64,000 nucleotides of DNA from Camarhynchus parvulus (Eukaryota > Chordata > Aves > Passeriformes > Thraupidae): the NCBI RefSeq assembly GCF_901933205.1, contig NC_044574.1:49682919-49746918 (forward strand), written 5' to 3'. Both the position numbers and the translations under genes were made by a program. Of the stretch, positions 1 through 13,770 are shown in pieces (position 1 is the stretch's first letter; each line of letters opens with the position of its first letter). The notes below the pieces were generated by a model. The model saw only the letters and a list, made by a program, of their open reading frames with translations. It searched no databases and was not told the origin of the DNA.

Positions 1-3000
1 ATAGTTAGGTCAAGAGTACTGTGCTTAACCAAGGAACTGCTCAGTACTGCTTGCTTGGACAAGACATCAGCAAAACATGAAGACTACACACAGCGGCATG
101 AATAGCAGGATTCACATCAGACACCTCAGCCTTGCTGCTGCATGGTGCATTTGTATAAACATGGTGAGAAAACGAATTACAGGAGTCTGTGCTTATCAAT
201 CACGAGTACTAACTGCACAAATAGCTGAAATGAAGATCACCCAGAACAAGAGGCAAGAGCTCAGTATTTCCAGTAGGCTTCAAGCAACCACAGTTTATTT
301 TGCATACTTGCTTTACAGAAAGACCAAATCATTAAAAAGAGATACCTTCCTTTATTCACTATATGACAAAGATTTATTTGCCTACACATTTTTAAAAGAA
401 AGACTTTTACATCCTGTAGTAAGACTTTAATCAATGTTTTCCATTAGTCTAAGAAAGCATCTGAGACCTCTGCTGGAATGTGCTCCACTCATTTGTGCCC
501 TTAACATCTACACATATATCTACAGATTGTTTTTAAACCACATATGAACTGCATTAAGGACCACATGGTTCCGCTGAGAAGCTAAAAGCAGATATTGCTA
601 CAGTAATCAGAAGCATTGTCCCATAACATTAATTATTTCTGCAAGATATTTAGAGAGCCATTCTAAACCCATACTGGACATTTGAAAGCAGTTTCAGTGT
701 CTGCAAGAGACCATCTGTTCCATTACTCTGTTCTGAATGATATGCAACTTCTTCCCCTCCCTCTCAATTTGCAAATAGCTAACATCAGTATTTTTGAAGA
801 CCTTAACTTCCCAGAAAGACCCTATAGCAAATTTTCCAGTAGTGTTTGCATATTATCCTACCACCTCCTTCACTGCAAGAAATCATAATCTGATTTGATG
901 AGCACTTGTAAAGAAACATCATAAAATAAATTACTCTTTTCTTTGTCCTCCAGAGATCCTCCTGTGCCAAGCAAGCAAACAAGGAAAAAAGTTGTTTTCT
1001 TGACACCAGAATTTTGAAAAAGAAACAAGACTGGGAAAATGTCTAAAACCTAGATAGGTCCAGATATTAACTGTCCATACAATTTAAACCTAACAGAAAG
1101 AAAGACAGCTTTCAAATTATGCATTGCATTAAATCTCAGAGAAGGCATCTGATTTGTACAAAGCATCATCCTCACTGCTATAAAGTTTACTGTTGATTTT
1201 GTTCCTGAAGAGGATTTAACCTGAGGATTAATCCAGCTCAATGTTTGGTCCTCGTAAAAAAATGTTGTGGTTTGGCACTTCCACCTTGCATCAATGACCC
1301 ACTTATTTTAAGGTTCCTTGCACTCCAAGACCTTTCTTTGTTGGGTACATATGTGTGACTGACACTGCTCAGAGATTTCTTCCAAAAGTATCTATCCCAG
1401 CTACACATGCACGTGTACCAGCACACAGTAACTCCTGGAGAGGACACTCCATAACAGACCCATCTGCGCACAGATGTCACACACTGAAGAGGTATCCTTC
1501 TCATACAGGAATTGATCCATTTCCCTCGTGTCTTTCCGCCCAAGTCCACCAGGGAGCACTGCAGTTGTATATGCCATGGCAGAATGCCCCAAATCATTCT
1601 CGGTTGTCACTTTGGACAAAAGCCCTGTTGTCTCACGCTCCAGTCCATTGTTACTATGACAACAGTATTACAATGCTTCCCAATTACCAATGTATTATTT
1701 CAGTCCTGGTTCCTCCACCCCCAACAGCTCATAGAGAAGGCAGCCTTATTCTCAGGTCTCTTTCAATAGGACAAGTCCGAACTACAGACTACTGAACTAC
1801 ACTGTAGATACAAAAAATGTGAGACTCAGCCCTCGAGGCTTTAATTTCTGTGATGAATATTGACATTTAGAAGCTAACATAGCTTAAACAAGCAGTTAGA
1901 GGACATGAAACTATTTAAAACCAGGAACAAGTACTTAATTGAGACAACAAAAGTATTCTTCCACTCAAACTAAAACATGAAATTTCCATCCTGTGTCTGC
2001 TATCATGCAAGGTTCCTTTGAGAAAGGCCCCATGAAGAAACAGTTTGAGAAGCATATTAGGTGCTTGAGTCACTAGGCATGCACCAATTTAAAATCACTT
2101 TGCTACTCAAAGAAGCAGGGTTCCAAATGAATGCTGTAACTTACACAGCAGAAACAGACCAAAAAAATTCCTAACCCTTATAGTCTGACAAGCCTGCTTC
2201 CACAACAACTGATCTGGCTTTGATCAGTATCTGAATAATAAATACTATTAAGAATAGCTAGGATTTTTATTTTGCATACTGGAACATATAAGAGCTAGAT
2301 GCTGTTAACAAGGACTGTTTGTGGTTAAGCTCATCAAATACAAAGTATTTTTCCTCTCATATCAACATTAACTGCAGCTAACAGATAGGAAAGCTCCACA
2401 CTGTAGGGATTAATTCATGTCCTCCTAATGGAGCAAAACTCAGAATTCTGGTACACAAGAACAGTCTAAAGTTCTTTAAACTCTTCTGCAACTCAAAGTT
2501 CAAATACAAGTCACTGTCTCCCCACAACACACTATGACCAGTCAGAAACAGTACTACTCCAGTAGTTCAAAAGTCAAAGCAGGAATAGTAACAATATTAA
2601 GAATCTTCTGATATAAACAGCAACAGTGAAAACGTTTTACATTTTAAAGTACTTACTTGAGAGTATTTTCCAATTATTTTACAGCCTCTGAACATCAGAT
2701 ATCCAGGATGCCTCTTTGAATCTAAGCTTCCTTCTAGAACACCAGCTCTCCAAGAGAGTCTTCAGGAATTCAGTACATCTCTCCCACAAACAGCATGCAT
2801 AACCAGATCCCAGTGGACTTCAATTACCAACATCCCCTCTAATTCCTATTAAGGAGCTACTAGTCTTCTTACAGGCTTCTGTCTATCCAGCAGATAAATC
2901 TAAGTCAGTTTAATTAATTTTCAGTTAAGAGACCAAATCTTCTCCCTGGCACCCCACCTCCAAAAAGAACTGGCTACTATACAATTTTGCTCCTTGACAG

Positions 3001-6000
3001 CACTTTTAATGATTTTTCTTATTACTGTTTTAGGTAGTAAAATTAGACACTGCTTTAACTTTTACAGTATTACAGTTCCTCTGCTTGGAAGCACTCTAAG
3101 CATTCTAAAATCTCTTAGGACAAAATTACCATAAGCTGCAATAGTTTCACTATTTGCTGTACATGCCTTCTTTGCAAGGTGACCAAACAAATGAGTAGTT
3201 CAAAGATTTTTGTAGTTCAATGATTTTTAGTAGTTCAATGATTTTACCACTTCTACAATTCCTTTGAGGTTTACTGTGTGCCGCTTCTACCCATAGAATA
3301 CCTTTCATAGATTTTTTTTTTTAATCCTAACAGAAGGTTTATCTGCCCTGCAGAAAGGAGTCACATAATACTCCCTCCACATCTTTCAGTCAAAACATGT
3401 ATATAGCAGAAGGTAATAACTAATGAATTCTTCTCCTTCCTCAGTTGTGAGGAAGCACAGCAGGATGAGGAATGTTTTGACATGCTTACAAAGAGGCATT
3501 TAAATAACAGTGATCCCTATATTAAGGGCACAACTCATACATGAGAAAAGCTGTTAGCTTAAAAAAGTTTTAGCTTGCTTGCTTGTTATATCTTTCAAGT
3601 GCAAAAAGGGTAGAGGAAAAAAATCAACTAATACAGAAATTCTCTGGTCAAAAAGAGACAAATGCACCTTGACAGTACCATTAGAGATCACTTCATAGCA
3701 CTGGAACAGTAAATTCATCATGCCACGGGATCTTTGCAGTAGATTTTATAACTAGCCTGAGGAAGCCAGGAAAAACACTACTCTCAAGTCACATTAAGTA
3801 ATTCTAGGTAGATCCTTTTAACACTGCATGGACTAAAAGTGATTTTTAAAAACTTTTACAGCTTTGTACAGTGATGAAGGAGCTTTTCAGTAGATAGAAT
3901 TTTTTATTTCCCTAAAATTACTACAGTACTCTGCATGTTTAGATCCATAAATCACAGCCTCACCACAGCTATGCTGGTGTTTGCATATTTTGAAGGATGC
4001 CCTTAAAAACTATGCAGGTGTGTGACACCTGAGATAATATTTAGCCTAGCAGTCCTATAGATATCAACACTTAATTGGAGATCCACATGGAAAAAAAAAT
4101 CTCTGCAAGAACAGCTTCTGCAGAAACAAATGCACTGGAGGGCAAAGCAAACCCAGACAAACTGCATAAGCACAGCTTCTGTAAGGTTATTTTTAGCCTA
4201 GTTTTTTTTTTCTTTAACAAGAAAAAAAAACAATTGTGCGACACAAATAGTTTTAAAGGAGCTGTTAGCACATAGGAACTACCTTGAACTATTCCCATGC
4301 AGTGCTCAGCAATCAGAAAACCAAACCAGAAAGAAAATTAGGTTACCCTACAAATCTGCTTCACCCATTTTTTGGTGTCCATATCCTCCATACCAACTGC
4401 TCATCCCTAAAAAAATGGCTGAGGGTGAAGGAAGGCAGGAGGCAGAAAAACCAGAATATTCAAGAGGATGACATAACAGAAGACTATGCTTTTAAGCTTG
4501 GAAAAGAGGCATTTAATAGAAGAAAAAAAAGGTATCTATAAAATCACAAAGGACCTACAAACTGCAAACAGATAATGACTGCTCACTAATTCTCACTAAA
4601 TTCCTGAACAGCTTGCAATAAATGTCATCAAGAAATCAAGAATAATCTCCTTTCCAAACAAAAGGAAGGGTTGTTTTCTTTCAGCAAGACTTTTAAACTG
4701 CAAAATTCTCTTGCCACAGAACACCTTCAAAGCCAAAAGTATTACAGTATTTAATAAGTGAATTAGAGCTTTCAGGAATTTTGTACATGAATTGCTATTC
4801 AACACAGTTCAAATGCAGGCTATTTATTAAGTTCCTAAATTGCTGATTGCCATGGGAAAGAAGGATACATTCAAGGATTTTACAGTCTGAGATCATGAGC
4901 TTCATTTCTGGAAAGAAAAATGAGATACGTGGATCTTCACGTGAAAGTCTATGCTTCAGTCAGACTGAAGAAACAGATAATTCTTTCTCCACAGCCCAAC
5001 ATGCAGAACAGCCACTACCCTGACGTCACAGCATTCCTCCAAATGCACATTGCAGAGTTCACCACTCATCCACTATTCCAGGACAAAATACAACACTGAG
5101 ATACAAAACCACTTTTCATTAGCTCTAGAAGCAGTTCACAGACACTGAAAATGCATCTTCCTGACAGATAAACCAATCCTAGAAGTCATAAATACTGGAG
5201 GATGCTAACGATTGGTTCCAATGCTTCAATAAATTTATTCCAAAAACTGATTACATAAAGCAAACAGTGTTTTCAAGTGTAATTACTTGGCAACTAAACA
5301 GATCTGCAGTGACTGAATACATTGCAAGAGATGGTCAGCAAACCAGCTGAATACTGCTTACCAAGACCTTCCCCTCCAGAAGCAGAACACAAAAGCGACT
5401 GCCACCCAGGAGAGCCAATACTCCTGCCACACTCAGCACCCCTCCCTACACTGCCCTACAACTGCAATATGCAATCAGTAAAATTGAAGAAAAAGAACTC
5501 ACATGAGCTATTTGCTGCCTTACAGTTTCCTGGGCACACAGCCTGGTGAGTTTTCATCAGTTCATGTATACTTATTTCTACACAAGGTTCCCCCAGTGGC
5601 AGGGTTTGTACCTATTACTCTAAACTCAGCACAAAAGCTGAGCACCTACAGTAACTTTAGCACAAATATAGACACTCCAGTCCAACACTTGTGCTAGACA
5701 CAAGAGTATTCTACTGCTGGAGTCACTACGTGTCTTTTGCTGGTCTTTCTACTAGGCTTCAATGTCACAGATTCTTCTCTGAAAAATCATTATTCATGAA
5801 TGTGCTGCATCTCCACATTCTGTTCACAGTTATCACTTTTTCCCTTTTTGACCTGTAAAGTGACCAAAAAAAGTGTTCTATGCTAGATGTAACACAGAAA
5901 ACATGCAGGTTAGGGTGACAAAGAAGAAGCAAAGGAGAGAAGGTATAGTGGAAAATTCTCACTTATTTAATCATTCAGAAGAAGATGACAAGAGCAGGTA

Positions 6001-8689
6001 GCCAAAAATGAGGTTAGATGACTAATTTCTACACAGTCTATCACTTTTCAAACAGATATCCAAATTCAGCAAAAAATTCCAGGTTATGTCAGGATTTCCT
6101 GTTCTTCAAACAATGCTTTTTAAAAAGCACGCCCTGCTTGTTTAACAAGAAGCGCTCCAAGGATGTGTTCTTTGAATTTTAATTTTTTTTTAACAGACCA
6201 GTTTCTTCCATCATATCAGTTGCAACAGCATCCACTTAAGGTGTAAACAGCAGTACTGTACAATGTATTCCAAAAAGCTATTAAAATATTCCTAGTCAGA
6301 ATTCATGCCCTAAAAACATTATTGCATTATGCCGATGTAAAACATACTCCTTCAAAAGACTTTAAATTAAAGCTGAAGACCTTAAAATATAAGTTCTATA
6401 TAAAACTGCTAGAAATAATCAGGAATTTTGCTGAAGACAGCAAAACACGCTTGCCCACTAGATATAAATTGCAAAATCACTACAAACGTGAAAGAATAGA
6501 CTTCTTTGTCTAGACTCATGTCCTATCAGTTTTATAGAATCAAGTAAATCCCAAAGTAGTGTCATACTACAGTACATAATAATCTGGTGACTGGTGCCAC
6601 TGCCTTTAGTAGGAACTCTCACCCTGACAAATGAAATATCTGACTGAAGTACAACAGACATGGATAACTGTAACTAAACCGAGCAGAACAGCATCACGCT
6701 TGTTTGTTTAAAATAAATTATAAAAAAATGCCCCAAAATTCCTCCACAGCTACTTGCAGGCAGATTGGAGAAGAACTGTCTGTAGTGCCACTGCTTCCAA
6801 GGAACTCTAAAACTGTTACAGACAGCAGAAGAGCCTTGGGATTTGATCAGCAAGTACTACATGCTGAACATTTACATATACATGGATCATGCCCTAAGTC
6901 TAGCATCAACATTTACAGTCACAGATCTACCCTGTGCAGAGAATACAGAATGGAAGTCTGTGTAACACAAGCCATAAATTTAATCCTGTACTTCCCTTCA
7001 CCAAGTCCACAACTTCTTGCTGAATTAAGAGTGAACTTTAAAGGTACCATCAGTTCCTTCTGATCAGTACCATCAGAAATTAAATATCTTCAATTTCTAC
7101 CAGCACTACACATCAAAATGGATGTATCACATAATCTGCCTCTTCATCTGACCTGCCCCAACTCCTCCAGAGTATCAAAGTCTTTAGACAAACCACCCAA
7201 AGCAACACTACCCATGCTGCCTTGCCCTGCCAAATCCTAAAACCTCTGTCACAACCAATCTATAAAGACAAAAGTGTGCTGCTACACCCTTTCCTGCTCT
7301 AATACAAGGTTTCAAAAACTGAAAAAGACAAATCTTTTCCAAAGCAAAAGATCAATTTTCTATTCAGCCTCTCACTGTCAAACTTTCTTCCATTTAATTT
7401 GGATTTTCAGTCAGCAGTTCCCAAGATCAGGCTGACTCCAGCAGAAAACAGACCAAAGTAATTACTTCCTGTAAGTCCCATACTAGACTCCAGTTACTGA
7501 CTGGAGCTAAACTTACTTTTCTATTCAACATTGTCATAGTAGACTGTAACTGGAACCTACTATATCAATGGATCTCTTCCCACATACTGCTGCATAAGCA
7601 ACTATATTCAATTTCTATAGAATATTCTCCATGTTTTACTTTTGATACAGAGATTAAATCACATTGCTTGTAAAAACAAGAAACAGACTGAAAATTATAT
7701 TCTGGTGTTTCCTCCAGTTTTCTTTCACTCAATTTCTGGCGTTTATTTTTAAGTAATTACTTAAATATTGCAATAAAGCTAATGCAAGATTTCATTCTGT
7801 AACTTTTGTAGCTTTCTATGAAGGAATTCTATGTAATAAAACTTTCAGGAAAAAAGATATTATCTGAAAGTGTGATAACTGTGACTTGTTATCTGGATAA
7901 CACATAGAACATATAGTTCATGATCTTAACTGAAGTACCGAAAAGTCAGGCTTTCCTTTACATGTTTGATTAAAAAGAAATGGTGAGCAGATAATTTTAT
8001 TCAGGTTAGTGGAAGTTAAAAGAGTGTAAGCTCAAGAAACTGCTTTGAGTGTAAAAAAATAAAAATACAAGTTCCCATTTAGAAACAAAGTACTACTAAG
8101 TACAGGGAAAAACCACAGAGGTTAAAGACATCCTGACTGAAAAGCTCTTTGTATGTTCTCAACAAATTTTAAACAGTTGAAGCGTTCAATTTTATTTGAA
8201 ATTGCTTTGGCTCCAGGCTAAAAAACACATACTGAAGATAGATCACCACTGAACAACGGTGTCCTGTAAATTGTACTGGAAAGCTCCAAAGGACTGAGTT
8301 GTTTCTCCATGCTGCATGGAATGAAAGGTTTACCATCTTCCAAACCACTACTACAACATATAGAGCAGCCAAAAAAACAAAGACTTTATCTAGTAAAGCT
8401 AGTTTTCCTGACAGCAACCAAGAAAGACAAACCTACATATTCCAGATTTTAAATACTGTAATTTAACAAACAAGGAGACATCATCCAATTTCTCCAGGAT
8501 AGATTTTCTGATGTAAGTTCCGCAAACTTTACAGCCAAGAAAAAGTTAAATTACTATCACTATACCTACCTGCTAGATTAAAAGTAGTACACTTTTAACA
8601 CAACCCAAGTTCAGCACATAAACAATTACAATTAGCTTCACAAAACATAATCAGGTAAAATTTCAACCTAACAAGTGACAGACACTTAC
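1..8689 (-). other. TNKS: TNKS intron 2 (partial), runs off the left edge
   Basis: This is AT-rich non-coding sequence downstream, in the minus sense, of TNKS exon 2, whose splice donor sits at 8689-8688. No open frame here resembles the following tankyrase exon, which in vertebrates continues the ankyrin array, so exon 3 must lie left of position 1. I recognise no CR1 or LTR in it. It holds a short three-unit tandem repeat near 3195-3247 and several A/T homopolymer runs. Open frames in this stretch are short, lack family similarity and look like chance. Confidence 0.8.
3195..3247. repeat. Three-unit short tandem repeat, about 17-18 bp period
   Basis: Three successive units begin with TAGTTCAA and end in GATTTT: one starting near 3195 (with AAAG), then near 3212 and 3230 (with AATG). 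The last two are almost identical and the first carries one substitution. It is a minisatellite-like local duplication within TNKS intron 2, with no evident function. Confidence 0.7.
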
Positions 8690-8914
8690 CAATACACACA
8701 TCTATTTTGCCCTTGATAGCAGCCTCATGCAAAGGAGTGTAGTTCCAGTTGTCCCTAGCGTTTGGGTCAGCCCCCTGACACAGCAGCAGGCTGACCACCT
8801 CTGCGTGGCCAAAGGAGCAGGCGTTGTGCAGGGGTATCAGTCCTCCATCGTCGCGAGCATGAACATTGGCTCCTGTCTGCAGCAAGTGCTCTACAACATC
8901 CTTCCTTCCAAAAC
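8690..8914 (-). CDS. TNKS: Tankyrase 1, exon 2 (ankyrin repeats of the first cluster)
   Basis: Tankyrase is a poly-ADP-ribosyltransferase that binds partners such as TRF1 and axin through clusters of ankyrin repeats. It acts at telomeres, in Wnt signalling and at the spindle. This 225-nt exon encodes 75 residues beginning [20 protein letters not shown] and ending in [11 protein letters not shown]. It contains two full ankyrin units, with the hallmark [10 protein letters not shown] and TPLHEAA motifs, and matches vertebrate tankyrase nearly residue for residue. The acceptor (TTGCAG ending at 8915) and donor (GTAAGT starting at 8689) are both canonical, and both introns are phase 1, so exons 1 and 2 join in frame. 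The adjoining exon 1 has the His/Ser-rich leader, which favours TNKS over its paralogue TNKS2; exon 2 alone would not separate them. Confidence 0.96.
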
Positions 8915-11233
8915 CTGCAACAGAACATACTTCTGTTCATTTGTCTGGCAAAACAATACCATTGAGTACCTAAAACCGTTCACTCTTGGTTCACTGTACA
9001 TTATTCATGTTCCTCATCTACTTGGTTAATTTCACCATAAAGTCAGACTCTGTTCACCTGCTCAAACCACAGCTGGACAATTCACTTACAGTCATGAAAG
9101 AACGGAACTATGTTGTACCAGAGCCTGTCACTCCATCTCATAAAGACATTCTACAAAGGCTGAGCATGCTGAATGATGAGAGAGGGATGCAAGGAAAGCA
9201 ACAGAAGCATCAGTTGTACCCTATGTTACCTATGCCCACTAGGGTTTCCACTTTAAACCTTCCTTCAGTTAGTCAAAAGCTTTCACATGGTAATAGTTAA
9301 GACACACAATTCTTTGCCAAATTTTCAGAAAGTTTAGTAAAAAACTGACTTCCCTGAAGAGCTGGAAGAATGCTTTCGCTGGTGAGTAAATGCATCAACT
9401 AGTCAATTTGATCAGTATAAGTCCAGCTGAACTGTTTCACCCATCACCCAATTAATGACACTTTATCTCAACACAGCAAGAACTCCTCCAAATGCCAATT
9501 CCAATCTCTGCAAAGCTGCTATGTGCACAGTTTGACTTATGACACAGAAGACTTATGATTCTCCTTAGGTGTTTTTCCTCCTCCTTTCACCTCCTTGATT
9601 TAAGAACAAGATTCCAAAAGGAGATAAATTTTATAGAAGTGTATAATCACAGGTTAATCACATCTGTAGGTATCACCAGGACCTTAAGCAAAGCTGGAAA
9701 GATGTGTTTATTAAATGCAATCCCACTTGTTAGAGCACTAAACATAGTTTATATGGGAATAGAAGCCCTTGAGGTAGAGGAGCACTCTTAGAGACATGAC
9801 CTTTTGAAAACTGTCTTATGCTATAAGCAAAGGGGGAAATAAGTCCAAGCTAAGTCATTGCGTGTCACTGCTTTACTACAGCACACACCAGGATCAGACC
9901 TTTTCCCTAAAGCTTTCCCAAGCACTTCTCCCACGCCACTAGACAGAAAACAATCAAACTGAGTGATTTAACTAAGTAAACTGAAAAGCCTTCAAGCTGG
10001 GAAAAAGTGCACATGGCGCACTATTACTGAAGGTCTAAGATTTTGCACTTATATCCTCTTGTAAATTCCTTCAAAAAAAATTTCAATGGGAAGGAGATAT
10101 ATTGCACAAAGTATTAGAAGATAATTCAAGAGAACAAGTTACTAGTCACAAAGAAAGCAAGTTGAAACTTTCTACTAATACACTTGTGACACTAACAGAG
10201 TTCACGTACCACAAATGCTGCCAAAAACATATAAGAAAATCTTTCAAAGTCACAGACAGTAATTTATCAATTCATCTTTTTTTTTACATGAAAAAACGTG
10301 CATTTTGTGAGCTCTGAGGCTGTAAGACTGCCAGGATGTATCCTAATTCACTACACAATTTCCATTCTTCATTGTATCCATATGAATCCAGCTGAAAATT
10401 ATTAACTCCATTTTAAGTCACAGAAGGCAGAATTGAACAGTGCCTTAGTGCCTTGGCTTTACAAACACCTGTGTGAAGTCAGACATCTCTCCTATGACAA
10501 GGACATAGGGTACACCTGCAACAAGTTGAGTCAGACTAGTGTCAGAGTGATGTCTCAAGCAAAGCTTTCCAGAGCAATGTAATCTAATTTGCTCTACATT
10601 GCAGCACAGGTGGAGTGCTTGATTCAGGTGTCTCTGCACAGAGTGGAAGTGTGTCATAAGTTACCAACTACCTCTTGCCACGTCCTGGCTCTCCCTCAAG
10701 GAACACTCAGTAACTACTTAGATCAGCTCTGCCTCTGCAGTTGCTTATCTTACTCATATATGTCAAAGCAGCTTGTATTTTTATGATTAACAGCTTGCTA
10801 GCTGACAAATCAACTTGAGCAGCTCTCCAACTCTGACCACTGGCTACTTCCCAACCCAAGTGAGATCCCTTTGCCTTCAGGATTAAAGTTGTATACTCCA
10901 GAAATTTTCTAGAGCATAGCTATTTATGCTAGCCTTCACAAAGTGATTAGACTTCCAACAGTTGTTACTAGTGATATCAAAGGCATGCTTAGAAAAAAAC
11001 TGCTTTCCCCCAACAGCTTTTTGCCATTACTACGCACATAAGCAGAAAGAAAAGAAGCTCTATCACTGATGTTTTAACAACTCACCTTAAATCAGGTTTC
11101 TCCAAGCCTGAAATTCAGTGAGACCAAGAACATTCCACTCTGCGATCCTAGTTCCATAACTTCCAAAAGCCCTTCCTGGAAGCTTCTACCTCTTCTTGGT
11201 ACAGAAGTGGGCATTAAGCCACAGTTCAGTGGC

Positions 11234-11285
11234 TTATTAGTAGTACTCTCTATATACTCTCAATTATTAGTAGTACTCTCTATAT
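11234..11285. repeat. Direct repeat of a 22-bp unit, 30-bp period
   Basis: The same 22-bp string, starting TTATTAGTAGTACTC, occurs at 11234-11255 and again at 11264-11285 without a mismatch. Eight bases separate the copies. The exact identity suggests a recent slippage-type duplication inside TNKS intron 1. Confidence 0.85.
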
Positions 11286-13094
11286 CCCTGGATAAAACAC
11301 TAGAAAGAGAACACCTGTAAACCTAGAAGAATGTGTTGCACAAGAATGTGAGGAGCTAACTTCCTGATGAAAAAAAAGTTTAACTTCCCCTAAAATGGGT
11401 GTGGAACTGGTCAAGCTTATGACTGTGGCTATATGAAGTAATTGAGTAGGACTCAGCTTATTTCTACCAGGTCCATCCACCTAGTCACTTCTGACAGAGG
11501 TGCTATTATTAATGATTTAGCAGCAAGGACTGAGTCTAAAAATGTATGAACCAAGGCGTCAGCAGGAAATACATATGTATCCTTTTACAGGGCTCAACGT
11601 TGTTTCAGAAGGGAAAAAGCACATCTGTTCCCAAGCTGGCTTTAGGAATAAGCCTACATTTCAGACAAATGCTCACAGGAGTCCTCCCCGTCCAGGTATA
11701 TTAATGGTAGAAAAGCCACAGAAAATCAACTTTGGTATGTGAGCGCTCTGCATGGATGATGACACACACAGAGTCATGAATGCACCACTGTCAGCCTGCT
11801 TCAAACATAATAGACCAACACAGGCACTTCAACTCTCAAAGCACAGAATGATGCACAGGATATATCTTAGGCTGAGAAGGCACACCATATCCCATACAAA
11901 CTGTACCTAAAATGTGACACCTCATCACAGACTAAAATCTCCCAACTATTAAAAAAAGTCAATAGCATTCCCAACAGGAAAAAAAATTCTACCTCTCACA
12001 TACACACAGAAAAACCAAATTATTTTGTTATGCTGGCAAAAGAGGTATTTCAGCAACTATGTGTCAACAACACCATCAAATGCAGAATTGTTGGGCCAGT
12101 TTACAAGAACAGTAAACACTGTCCTTACAAGTATTTTCAGCTACTGAGGGGCATATAGTACAGTAAAGGTGTTCCTATTTTGGTGAAATAAACAATGACA
12201 GTTAAGATCTTTCTCTAAGGAAAAGAGGTAATGTTTAGATCAAAGGAATGCAGTCTAAAGACAAGTGAGTGAAAAAGTTTGTCTTATTCAACCCAGTCTG
12301 AAGAAGAAAATCGCTAAGCAGAACACAGAATATTCCAGTGAAGAGGGTGCAAAGTACAAGAGAAAACAAGTTACTTCTAGCACAAGTTAACAGCTCTATT
12401 ATTTAATGAACTCCTCAGCACAGGATTGTTGTCAGTTTATTGCAAAAGTTCCATGCGTTCTTGGTGATTTCTCGTGGGCAGCTTCTCACAGCACTGACTC
12501 CTTCTTCTTCAGAAAGCAACCAGTAAACTCCAGCTCTCTGCAGCGCACAACCAACAAACTCCAACTCTTTTGTAGCACTCATCTTCTTACAGCTGCAGCT
12601 CCTCAGGTGTGAGACTGCCTTCTGCACTATTTTCTTACATTCTATCCCTCCACACAGGATGACCCTCTAATAACATTTAAAAATTGGGTTTTGTTCAGAC
12701 AATTGCTAAGCTACAAACTCCAAGTAGAGTACTCAGAGAAGTATCATATGAAGAGGGTAAGTGTTTAACTCTTCCCTAGGTATCTGCTTTTGGCCACCAG
12801 TATGGATAAAAAGTTAAGCCAAACATACCTTCGTCCATGCTTAGCACAGATTTTTTTTATTTTTTAGCAAGCTAGTTTTTATTGAAAAAAAATGAATGTA
12901 AAAGCTATGCACACATTAATACCTCCACTTAATTTCTTCTTTTTTTTGGTACATGTTTTAAAGTCACTCAATCACTTTCAAGTCTTTAAAACCTGGGGTT
13001 TGGGTGCTGCTGGACAATATCCAAAGCCTGCACTGGTACCAGAGACACAAATATCCTGCAACCCATACAGCAGCTGAGACAGTACTGAGTTTTC

Positions 13095-13770
13095 CTCTGT
13101 CCAAGCAAGGAGGATGAAAGGAAAATTATGCTTTGCTCAACTCTCGGGGTCTCCCGCTGGTCAGAGTGACCCCAAGAAAAGTTAGAAAGGCTCTTTTCCC
13201 AGTCCGGCACTTGAAGAAGGAGTCAGAGCTCTTCAATTCTCAGTCTCAAGGTTGTTTATTGTACCTTATCTATAAAATATTTTCTCCTGTCCAGCTGAGG
13301 TCCGCTCAGCAAGACAGTCCCGGGCACTCTGCCTGCCCCTGGGGCAGTGTTGTCTTTATACTAAAAACTACATGTACAATGTTTACAATTACTTCCCAAT
13401 ACCTATCATCTATGTTAGACAGTGAGCTTCTACTCTAAACCAATCTAAAAGGGCCAACATCACAGCAGAAGATGGAAGCCAAGAAGAAGAAGGAAAGGCT
13501 GGACATGCCCAGATTCCTCCATCTTGCCCCCTGAACCCCCATGCTAAAAACCTCAAAATCTACTTTTTCACCCTGTGATAAATTCACTATCATTCTACTT
13601 AAACTGTCGTGGCCTGCAGATCTTCATCTAGGTTGATAACTTGCTCCACAGGTCATAATCAAAACCACAGGCGTCTTGGGCTCTGTGCCAGGGTCTCTGA
13701 GCCCCCTGGCAGGGGTCTTGGCTGCTCAGGACATCACATCCAGAGGGATGTCCTGGGTTCTGATGCTCAA
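13095..13770 (-). mobile_element. ERVK-like LTR, minus orientation, in TNKS intron 1
   Basis: The stretch strongly resembles, from memory, an LTR family common in songbird genomes. In the minus orientation it has LTR architecture: a TATA-like TATAAAG at 13360-13354, followed about 95 bp downstream by an AATAAA polyadenylation signal at 13260-13255. That order gives U3-R-U5 reading toward lower coordinates. The boundaries are approximate: TG/CA ends are plausible at 13769 and 13129, but I found no matching target-site duplication. No primer-binding site or gag/pol coding follows, so it looks like a solo or truncated LTR. It lies in the same orientation as TNKS, so its signals could affect the host transcript. 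Confidence 0.75.
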
